From GWE2-42-39 sp963662895 (GTDB taxonomy: Bacteria; Bacteroidota; Bacteroidia; Bacteroidales; Prolixibacteraceae), in NCBI GenBank assembly GCA_963662895.1, contig OY759982.1, positions 1,178,001-1,242,000 on the forward strand: a DNA stretch of 64,000 nucleotides, written 5' to 3'. A program made the position numbers and the translations under genes. The notes beneath the pieces are model-generated. The model saw only the letters and a list, made by a program, of their open reading frames with translations, ran no database searches and was not told the DNA's origin. Below are positions 1-7,063 of the stretch, in pieces (positions within the stretch are counted from its first letter, which is position 1; each line of letters opens with the position of its first letter).

Positions 1-4
1 AGCT

Positions 5-277
5 TTGATTATAATTATTGATTTGCTGCATCTTATTGTGATATTCAGTTATAAAAAGCGGATACGCCAGATACGAATGCTTATTTTTTCCATTTTACTC
101 ATGGTCGGGTTGTTCGGCATGTTCTATTTTTTTACATGGTATTCGTTTGAAGAAGCCCGGATCAGTTTTAAAATAGTGGTTGCTTTTCCTTTGATTGCTA
201 TTGTTCTCGATTATCTGGCCATTCGTGCAATCGGGAAAGATGAAGCATTGATCCGTTCGATTGACCGGATCCGGTAG
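5..277 (+). CDS. DUF4293 family membrane protein, C-terminal part
   Basis: This is the tail of a small integral membrane protein cut by the window start. The visible 90 codons contain two hydrophobic segments (about residues 24-43 and 55-75) separated by a short loop with FTWYSFEEA. The protein ends in a basic tail reading AIRAIGKDEALIRSIDRIR, which I recognise as the hallmark end of the Bacteroidota DUF4293 family, whose members are about 130-150 residues with four membrane helices. The apparent TTG start is not a real start; the gene begins upstream of the window. Function of the family is unknown. Confidence 0.75.
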   Translation: MIIIIDLLHLIVIFSYKKRIRQIRMLIFSILLMVGLFGMFYFFTWYSFEEARISFKIVVAFPLIAIVLDYLAIRAIGKDEALIRSIDRIR

Positions 278-743
278 TACCTGTCTATCAATAGTAATTT
301 GTTTTTTATTCATCCGATGACTGTAAATAAAAACAGAAAATATTCACTGACATCCAGCCTAAGACCAACCCCAAACAGGTAGTATACTCTCTATCCATAC
401 CTGTTTCTCATTGAAATGAATTTGGCGCTTATCAAAAGCTATGCCAATCAAACATCTTTAAAATATAATTTTATTCACAAACCTATTATCTGGATTTAGT
501 CTGTATTATATTTGTGATATTATGCCGAAGAACACCCAAATAAACACTGAATCTGATATTTATAAGTAGTTTTTGTTTTTCCTCTTGCTTAAATTTAAGA
601 AGTAATTTTGAAATCTATGTTCATCCTTTAGTGAAGGATAGGATTAATTGAGAAAACGATCCGGCTGTAAATCAGCAAAACTCTGATTAGAGAAAAAGTT
701 CCTTATCTAAATTTATTACACTACCAATAAACTACATTCCTAC
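278..743. other. Gene-free intergenic stretch
   Basis: About 466 bases with no convincing open reading frame. It holds a possible 9-bp hairpin (AAACAGGTA / TACCTGTTT) at 373-406 after the DUF4293 gene, without a T-run, and a TAnnTTTG-type promoter element near 507-514. The leader of the hydrogenase operon would therefore be about 220 nt long. No recognisable riboswitch or small RNA was seen. Confidence 0.6.
507..514 (+). promoter_or_regulatory. Possible TAnnTTTG -7 element upstream of the hydrogenase operon
   Basis: TATATTTG matches the Bacteroidota -7 consensus TAnnTTTG. No clear TTTG -33 element lies at the usual spacing, so support is weak. It is the best match in the 466-base intergenic region in front of the hydrogenase genes. 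Confidence 0.35.
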
Positions 744-1208
744 ATGAATCCCGTTACTGACCTAATTAAAGATCTGGCAGACAAGCATGGAAGAAGCAGG
801 GAAAATTTACTTCCAATCCTACAGGGAGTAGTAGAAGAGGAAAAGTACCTTTCCGAATTTTCCATGATTGAAATTGCCCGGGAGTTAGACCTCCCGGCTT
901 CCGAAGTATACGGAACAGCAACATTTTATTCATTTCTTGAACACAAAAAAATGGGCAAATACATTATCCGTATTTGTAAAACCATTACTTGTTCGATGAA
1001 AGGGAAGAATCAAATTCTGCTGGCTATTGAAGACATGCTCAAAATCAAGCTCGGCGAAACAACTGCCGACGGAAGATTCTCGCTCCTTGAAACCAACTGC
1101 CTGGGATGGTGCCACAAAGCTCCGGCAATGCTTATCAACGATGATGTGTATACCGAGCTGACTCCTGAAAAAATACGTGAAATTCTAAGTGATTACATGA
1201 AAAAATAA
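744..1208 (+). CDS. hydC: NuoE-like [2Fe-2S] subunit of NADH-linked [FeFe] hydrogenase (HydC type)
   Basis: A 154-residue thioredoxin-fold ferredoxin of the NuoE/HydC family. An N-terminal helical part (residues 1-70) is followed by the [2Fe-2S] domain with Cys78, Cys83, Cys119 and Cys123, the C-x4-C and C-x3-C spacing of the family. It would pass electrons between the flavin subunit encoded next and the hydrogenase subunit. It is first of three tightly spaced genes (17 bases to hydB, 18 from hydB to hydA), so one operon is very likely. Length is normal for the family. It could in principle belong to a formate dehydrogenase complex, but the H-cluster gene two places downstream settles the assignment. 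The complex would be cytoplasmic. Confidence 0.9.
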   Translation: MNPVTDLIKDLADKHGRSRENLLPILQGVVEEEKYLSEFSMIEIARELDLPASEVYGTATFYSFLEHKKMGKYIIRICKTITCSMKGKNQILLAIEDMLKIKLGETTADGRFSLLETNCLGWCHKAPAMLINDDVYTELTPEKIREILSDYMKK

Positions 1209-1225
1209 TTTGAAAGGAGACAATT

Positions 1226-2410
1226 ATGGTAACAACATATCAATTGAAAAGAGTAGACTTCATCTTCAAGAACGAAAACGACTGGGAAGAAGTACTGAGC
1301 AAAACCATAGCACGTAAGCCACAGGAATTAGTCAACGAGCTTATCAGTTCTGAATTGAAAGGACGTGGTGGCGCGGGGTTTCCTACCGGACTGAAATGGA
1401 AACTCTCTTCAGAAGCCAAATCCGGTGAGAAATATGTAATTTGTAACGCCGACGAAGGCGAACCCGGAACATTCAAAGACCGGGAAATCCTTTCCAAAGT
1501 TCCTTTTAAGGTACTCACTGCAATGGCTGTATGTGGCCATGTAATCGGTGCCCAAAAGGGATTTATCTATTTGCGGGGCGAATATAAATTTTTGAGGAAG
1601 GAACTGGAGAAAGCAATCAGTGAATTTCTGTATTATTGTAACGAAATCAAATTCGATTTCGATATCCAAATATTTATGGGTAGCGGAGCTTATATCTGTG
1701 GTGAGGAAACGGCTCTTTTCGAATCAATGGAAGGGAAACGCGGAGAACCGCGTAACAAGCCACCTTATCCAACCAGTTCCGGCTACATGGAAAAACCTAC
1801 TGTAATTAATAATGTAGAAACTCTGGCCCATGCCTATACCATTTTTAAATACGGGGCCAAACGGTTTTATGACCTTGGGGTTCAATATTCCCGGGGATCG
1901 AAACTTTTTTCGGTCTCCGGCGACACCCCCAAACCGGGAATCTATGAACTTGAACTGGGAATGAGCCTTGCCGATTTTGTGGAAGAATTTGGCGATGGCG
2001 ACACCAAAGCTGTTCAGGTGGGGGGAGCTTCCGGGTTCCTTGTTCCCCGTAAAAAGTTTGATGTGACAACTATCGGCTACCAGGGAAAACTAACAGGTAT
2101 CTCTTTGCCAACCGGTGGTTCCATGATGCTGTTCAACAGTTCACGCTCCATGTACAACGTACTCAATAATTATCTTGAATTTTTCCAGGAAGAATCATGC
2201 GGACAATGTACCCCCTGCCGGGTTGGCTGCCAGCAACTGATCAAAGGGATCAAAGCGGTAAAACGTGGCGAAAAAAATGCCAAATATCTGGATAAACTTC
2301 TCAAACTGACAGAAACGATGCAACTAACGGCCAAATGTGGCCTCGGACAATCGGTTGCGAATTCTTTTTCATCAATCGTTGAGAATTTCAGGGAAGAAAT
2401 GATTTACTAA
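1226..2410 (+). CDS. hydB: NuoF-like FMN/NADH-binding subunit of [FeFe] hydrogenase (short HydB type)
   Basis: This 394-residue protein is the diaphorase subunit. It has the glycine-rich nucleotide/FMN loop GRGGAGFPTG (residues 46-55), the NADEGEPGTFKDRE segment (74-87) and a [4Fe-4S] site formed by Cys325, Cys328, Cys331 and Cys371 (SCGQCTPCRVG). It is much shorter than the electron-bifurcating Thermotoga-type HydB (about 600 residues). It has neither the N-terminal thioredoxin-like [2Fe-2S] domain nor the C-terminal double [4Fe-4S] ferredoxin domain; the frame starts directly in the NuoF core and ends just after the fourth cysteine. A good ribosome site (AAAGGAG) lies 8-9 bases before the ATG. 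The short form suggests direct NADH-to-proton electron flow rather than bifurcation, which is inference. Confidence 0.88.
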   Translation: MVTTYQLKRVDFIFKNENDWEEVLSKTIARKPQELVNELISSELKGRGGAGFPTGLKWKLSSEAKSGEKYVICNADEGEPGTFKDREILSKVPFKVLTAMAVCGHVIGAQKGFIYLRGEYKFLRKELEKAISEFLYYCNEIKFDFDIQIFMGSGAYICGEETALFESMEGKRGEPRNKPPYPTSSGYMEKPTVINNVETLAHAYTIFKYGAKRFYDLGVQYSRGSKLFSVSGDTPKPGIYELELGMSLADFVEEFGDGDTKAVQVGGASGFLVPRKKFDVTTIGYQGKLTGISLPTGGSMMLFNSSRSMYNVLNNYLEFFQEESCGQCTPCRVGCQQLIKGIKAVKRGEKNAKYLDKLLKLTETMQLTAKCGLGQSVANSFSSIVENFREEMIY

Positions 2411-2428
2411 CCTAAAAACTGACAGATA

Positions 2429-4219
2429 ATGGCTAAAAAAATAAAACTAAGCATCAATGGGTTCCCGATTGAAGTGGAAGAGGGAACAACCATGCTTGAA
2501 GCAGCAAACAAAGCAGGGATTATTATTCCAACCTTATGTCACCATAAAGACCTCTGTGTTGCCGGTAACTGCCGGGTATGTATGGTCGAAGTTTCAGGAC
2601 AAAAGCGTTTGTCTGCTGCCTGTGCCACGCCCTGCGAAGAAGGGATGGAAATACTGACCAACAGTTTAAAAGTACGTAATGCCCGTAAGCACATCATTGA
2701 ACTGCTCCTGTCGGAACATAACGCCGATTGCACCAAGTGCTACAAGAATGGGAATTGCGAACTTCAGGAACTGGCCTCAGAATATAAAATTATGACCCAG
2801 GACTTTATTGAACTGGCTCCATTGCGTAAATATTCGATCGATATGTTTTCGCCGTCGATCATAAAAGACGACAGCAAATGTATCCGTTGTCAGCGCTGTG
2901 TACGCACCTGCGCCGAACTTCAGGGGGTTAATGCCCTTACCGTAGCCCACAAGGGCTCGAAAATGAAAATCACGACTTTCTTCGAAAAATCGATGAATGC
3001 CGTGGTTTGTACCAACTGCGGACAATGCATCATCCATTGTCCTACAGGGGCATTAGTTGAGAAGAATTATATCGAAGAAGTCTGGGAAGCTATTGCCGAC
3101 CCGACTAAGCATGTTGTGGTTCAAACAGCCCCGGCAGTACGCGTTGGTCTTGGTGAAGAGTTAGGCTTTGAACCGGGAACCAGGGTAACCGGTAAAATGG
3201 TTGCGGCCCTGAAACGGCTTGGATTCGACTCGGTTCTGGATACCGATTTTACTGCCGACCTGACCATCATGGAGGAAGGCACAGAATTGCTTACCCGCCT
3301 TAAAAAAGTGCTGGTCGACAAAGATAAATCGGTACGGATACCAATGGCAACATCCTGTTCGCCGGGCTGGATCAAATATATCGAACACATGTATCCTGAA
3401 TATCTGGACAACTTGTCGACCTGTAAATCTCCGCAACAAATGTTCGGGGCACTGGTAAAAACCTATTATGCCAAAGCCCGTAACCTTGATCCTGAAAGGA
3501 TTATTTCTGTTTCCATCATGCCATGTACGGCCAAAAAATTCGAAGCTAACCGCCCGGAAATGCACGACAGCGGATACCGTGATGTCGACTATGTACTGAC
3601 TACACGTGAGCTGGCGATTATGATCAAACAGGCCGGCATCAATTTTATGAAACTGGAAGACATGAATTTTGACCGGCTCATGGGTGAATCGAGCGGTGCC
3701 GGGGCTATTTTTGGTGCTACCGGCGGGGTTATGGAAGCTGCCCTTCGTACTGCATACGAGCTGGTTACCGGACGGGAAGTCCCCTTTGAAAACCTGAACA
3801 TCACTCCAGTACGGGGCATGGAAGGCGTTCGTGAAGCTTCAATCGTTATCGAAAAACCGCTTGAAGCATGGTCTTTCCTCGACGGTGTGGAACTAAAATG
3901 TGCCGTTGCCCACGGTCTGGTGAATGCAAAAAAAGTATTGGATGCGATTAAGAAAGGTGAAGTCAGTTATCACTTTATCGAATTTATGGCATGTCCCGGC
4001 GGATGTCTTGGAGGAGGCGGGCAACCCATTCCGACAAATATGGAAATCAGGGAAAAACGTGCTGAAGCTATTTATGCAGAAGATGCCGGAATGCCCATTC
4101 GGAAATCGCATGAAAACCCGGAGATCATTAAAATTTATAAAGATTACCTGGGCGAACCACTGGGCGAAAAATCGCATCATTTGCTTCACACCAATTATAC
4201 TCCCAGAAACCGTTACTGA
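2429..4219 (+). CDS. hydA: [FeFe] hydrogenase catalytic subunit (HydA)
   Basis: A 596-residue iron hydrogenase large subunit that makes or consumes H2 at the H-cluster. Domains in order: plant-type [2Fe-2S] ferredoxin (Cys37, Cys48, Cys51, Cys65), a His-Cys3 [4Fe-4S] site (His97, Cys101, Cys104, Cys110), two [4Fe-4S] sites (Cys151/154/157/161 and Cys194/197/200/204), then the H-cluster domain. Its three signatures are all present: TSCSPGW (308-314), MPCTAKK (364-370) and MACPGGCLGGGGQP (520-533). The second Cys of the common TSCCP form is Ser here, a variant I believe occurs in the family. The small-subunit-like tail (about 545-596) ends in HTNYTPR. It lacks the extra C-terminal [2Fe-2S] domain of Thermotoga HydA. 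The HydE, HydF and HydG maturases needed for the H-cluster are not in this window. Confidence 0.93.
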   Translation: MAKKIKLSINGFPIEVEEGTTMLEAANKAGIIIPTLCHHKDLCVAGNCRVCMVEVSGQKRLSAACATPCEEGMEILTNSLKVRNARKHIIELLLSEHNADCTKCYKNGNCELQELASEYKIMTQDFIELAPLRKYSIDMFSPSIIKDDSKCIRCQRCVRTCAELQGVNALTVAHKGSKMKITTFFEKSMNAVVCTNCGQCIIHCPTGALVEKNYIEEVWEAIADPTKHVVVQTAPAVRVGLGEELGFEPGTRVTGKMVAALKRLGFDSVLDTDFTADLTIMEEGTELLTRLKKVLVDKDKSVRIPMATSCSPGWIKYIEHMYPEYLDNLSTCKSPQQMFGALVKTYYAKARNLDPERIISVSIMPCTAKKFEANRPEMHDSGYRDVDYVLTTRELAIMIKQAGINFMKLEDMNFDRLMGESSGAGAIFGATGGVMEAALRTAYELVTGREVPFENLNITPVRGMEGVREASIVIEKPLEAWSFLDGVELKCAVAHGLVNAKKVLDAIKKGEVSYHFIEFMACPGGCLGGGGQPIPTNMEIREKRAEAIYAEDAGMPIRKSHENPEIIKIYKDYLGEPLGEKSHHLLHTNYTPRNRY

Positions 4220-4230
4220 TGATCAAATAG

Positions 4231-4266
4231 AAAAGTCCCTGTTTTAAGGGGGACTTTTTTTATTTT
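4231..4266 (+). terminator. Rho-independent terminator after hydA
   Basis: A stem of AAGTCCC and GGGGACTT around an 8-base loop is followed directly by a run of T residues. It lies 12 bases after the hydA stop and closes the hydrogenase operon. Confidence 0.85.
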
Positions 4267-4273
4267 TGTAACG

Positions 4274-4753
4274 ATGGAATTTTATAGTACATACCATTCG
4301 CCCATTGGTTTTCTTACCGTTTATTCTGATGGTAATACTGTGACCCGTATATCTTTTTCTGAAGAAGAATTAAAATCAGTTGAAAGCTGCCTTGTGTTGG
4401 ACGATACGTTGGCCCAATTACACGAATATTTCAAAGGGAAAAGGTTGGTGTTTGATATTCCTGTGAATCCGCAGGGAACCGGCTTCCAGAAACGGGTCTG
4501 GAATGAATTAATGTACATACCTTTTGGGCAAACAGCTTCATACAAGGAGATTGCAACAAAAACAGGCGATAAAAAAAATGTGAGGGCAGTAGGCGCTGCC
4601 AACGGGAAGAATCCGATCGCTGTTATCATTCCATGTCACCGGATAATTGGCACTAACGGAAAACTAACAGGTTATGCAGGAGGCATCTGGCGAAAAAAAT
4701 GGTTATTGAATCATGAATCCGGATATAAACCTGTAAAGAACACTCTTTTTTAA
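4274..4753 (+). CDS. ogt: Methylated-DNA--protein-cysteine methyltransferase
   Basis: A 159-residue suicide repair protein that removes alkyl groups from O6-alkylguanine. The active site PCHR with acceptor Cys121 sits in the family motif IIPCHRIIG (118-126). The preceding helix-turn-helix region contains the conserved FQKRVWNELMYIPFGQT block (71-87), and the arginine-finger area RAVGAANGKNP (104-114) is intact. Length is normal for Ogt/MGMT. The start is only a few bases after the hydrogenase terminator, and a TATTTTTG element (4261-4268) ends five bases before the ATG, so transcription may begin almost at the start codon. It is not functionally linked to the hydrogenase. Confidence 0.93.
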   Translation: MEFYSTYHSPIGFLTVYSDGNTVTRISFSEEELKSVESCLVLDDTLAQLHEYFKGKRLVFDIPVNPQGTGFQKRVWNELMYIPFGQTASYKEIATKTGDKKNVRAVGAANGKNPIAVIIPCHRIIGTNGKLTGYAGGIWRKKWLLNHESGYKPVKNTLF

Positions 4754-4800
4754 TTTTGTGGATGACCAGATTTGATAACTTCCGTTACCAGGAGAGCCGT

Positions 4801-4933
4801 GCTCCTGTTCCGGGAGTAGACTGCTCCCGGGGCTGGAAGTACGCTACTCCTGATGCTGGAGCAGTCTGCTCCCACTTCCGGACCATACTGCTCCCACTTC
4901 CGGACTATACTGCTCCGGAAACTGGAGTAACCT
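4801..4933. repeat. 22-bp minisatellite, six units
   Basis: Six head-to-tail units starting at 4801, 4823, 4846, 4868, 4890 and 4912 follow the pattern GCTCC(n)TTCCGGA(n)ACT; five units are 22 bases and the second is 23. Units four and five differ at a single base. Several units carry CTCC and GGAG arms that could form small hairpins. The period is not a multiple of three, so this is unlikely to be coding, although an open frame crosses it. It lies between ogt and the large tandem repeat. Confidence 0.8.
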
Positions 4934-4959
4934 ATTTCCTCTCCCATTGATTTATACAA

Positions 4960-5631
4960 TAAATCGTCATTCCGAGTTGCCACCCAAAATTTTGGGCATA
5001 ATGAGGAGATGACAGGATAAGGTATCTGAAAGTCAAGTCCCCGGTTCACCGGAAGGTGAAAATCAGGGGTGGCCGGTCAAAGTAGTCCGGGCCGGCGTTG
5101 GCGGGAGCAGTTTTTGGCGGGTCTTCAGGGATGTGTGCCGGGAAGAAAAAACCGTGATGCGGGAGGAAGGATGACTTTGACAAGACTTTTACTTCCTTTT
5201 GGTCGACTGCAAAAGGAAGGGCCCCGCCGGGCAGAGGCGAATACCAATGAACAATGAACATTGTCAGGTTATTAAGAGAACAAATAAAACACCGGGCACG
5301 GGAGGGGCCTTTAATCTTTTGTGGAGCATATTATCTGATTTTTTAACGTTCACTCCTTCGATTTTCTAAACACTTTTTCTCCTTAGGCGGAAACAGCCCG
5401 GGCTTTGTTGTCTTTCCTAAAAAAAATACCTTTTTCCTCCCTGCTTATTCTATAACGAAACGATGGCTCCTTACTGAACACTGAACACTTTACCTGCTTT
5501 TTTCCACAACTTTTTAAACTGATTCACACGGAAACTCCTTGAAGAAAAGCAATGCAGTTATATGGCCGGGAATGAGGTAATGCTGAAAAAAGCGATGTTT
5601 TGTATTTGTTTCATATACAGACTTCTGCAAA
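4960..5631. repeat. 668-bp tandem repeat, copy 1
   Basis: First of nearly three direct copies of a unit of about 668 bases (offset to copy 2 is 671). The copy opens with the palindrome CCCAAAATTTTGGG (4983-4996), runs through a G+C-rich block with a GGGCCCCGCCGGGC segment, and then a more A+T-rich half ending in CCACAACTTTTTAAACTGATTC. The first few bases match the other copies poorly, so the true left edge is uncertain by about 15 bases. No transposase, no RNA gene I recognise and no convincing protein lies inside. Confidence 0.85.
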
Positions 5632-6297
5632 AATCTGTCATTGGTAGTTGCCACCCAAAATTTTGGGCATAATGAGGCAATGCCAGGAAAGGTATCCGGG
5701 AGCCAAGTCCCTAATTCACCGGCAGGTGAAGAGCAGGGATGGCCGGTCAAAGTAGTCCGGGCCGGCGAAGGCGGGAGCGGTTTTTTGCGGGTCTTCATGG
5801 AGGTGGGTCGGGAAGAAAAAACCGTGAGGCGGGAGGAAGGATGACTTAGACAAGACTTTTTCTTCCTTTTGGTCGACTGCAAAAGGAAGGGCCCCGCCGG
5901 GCAGAGGCGAATACAAATGAACAATGAACATTGTCAGGTTATTAAGAGAACAAATAAAACACCGGGCACGGGAGGGGCCTTTAATCTTTTGTGGAGCATA
6001 TTATCTGATTTTTTAACGTTCACTCCTTCGATTTTCTAAACACTTTTTCTCCTTAGGCGGAAACAGCCCGGGCAGTGTTGTGTTCCCTAAAAACAATACC
6101 TCTCTCCCCCGACTTATTCTATAACGAAACGATAGCTTTTACAGCGACTGAACACTCTTCCTACTCTTCTCCACAACTTTTTAAACTGACTCGCACGGGA
6201 CTCCTTGAAAAAAAGCGGTGCGGTTGTATGGCCGGAAATGCTAAAATGCTGAAAAAAGTAATGTTTTGTATTTGCTTCATTTACAGACTTCTGTAAA
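5632..6297. repeat. 668-bp tandem repeat, copy 2
   Basis: Complete middle copy. A stretch of about 130 bases (5941-6073) is nearly base-for-base identical to 5271-5404 in copy 1, while other parts differ by scattered substitutions and small indels. Open frames in both directions differ between copies and carry no recognisable domain, so I treat them as spurious. Confidence 0.85.
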
Positions 6298-6862
6298 AAT
6301 CTGTCATTGGTAGTTGCCACCCAAAATTTTGGACATAATGAGGCAATGACAGGAAAGGTATCTGTAAGCCAAGTCCCCAATTCACCGGAAGGTGAAAAGC
6401 AGGGGTGGCCGGTCAAAGTAGTCCGGGCCGGCGTTGGCGGGAGCAGTTTTTGGCGGGTATTCAGGGAGGTGGGTCGGGAAGAAAAAACCGTGAGGCGGGA
6501 GGAAGGATGAGTTTGACAAGACTTTTACTTCCTTTTGGTCGACTGCAAAAGGAAGGGCCCCGCCGGGCAGAGGCGAATACAAATGAACAATGAACATTGT
6601 CAGGTTATTAAGAGAACAAATGAAACACCGGGCACGGGAGGGGTACTTTAATCTTTTGTGGAGCATATTATCTGATTTATTAACGCTCACTCCATCGATT
6701 TTCTAAACGCTTTTTCCCCTTAGGCGGAAACAGCCCGGGCTTTGTTGTCTTTCCTAAAAAAATACCTCTCTCCCCCCGACTTATTCTATAACGAAACGAT
6801 AGCTTTTACAGCGACAGAACACTCTTCCTGCTCTTATCCACAACTTTTTAAACTGATTCGTC
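6298..6862. repeat. 668-bp tandem repeat, copy 3 (right end missing)
   Basis: Third copy, matching the other two until the ACTTTTTAAACTGATTC block at about 6845-6861, after which similarity stops; roughly the last 105 bases of the unit are absent. The palindrome at the start is broken by one change (GGAC in place of GGGC). About 200 further bases before the rhamnosidase gene hold nothing I recognise. Confidence 0.82.
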
Positions 6863-7063
6863 TTTCAATCGTCTTATTCAATACAACGAAACCATATCAG
6901 AGAGAGAAATACAGGCCTTAATTGTTCTCTCTCTGATTTCTAATTATATGTTTTCGTTGCCTTTCTGGAGAGTGGCAGGGGCAGCAGGGGTATTGTGATA
7001 AAAAAGTTATACCCGTATATAAATTGTCAATGAAACGCCCTCAACCTTATCTTTAAAGAAAAA

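Noticed and set aside
474..518. Rex-type operator before the hydrogenase operon (TTCACAAA and TTTGTGAT)
   Set aside because: The two half-sites are about 30 bases apart, far too wide for a Rex site, which needs a short spacer.
4801..4933. CRISPR array
   Set aside because: The 22-bp units are directly adjacent with no unique spacers and there are no cas genes in the window.
4756..4950. Open frame across the 22-bp minisatellite
   Set aside because: The period of the repeat is not a multiple of three, there is no ribosome site and no recognisable domain, so the frame is a by-product of the repeat.
5046..6690. Open frames in both strands of the 668-bp repeat copies
   Set aside because: Frames on opposite strands overlap, lengths and starts differ between copies, and no family signature is visible. 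They look like G+C-driven open frames.
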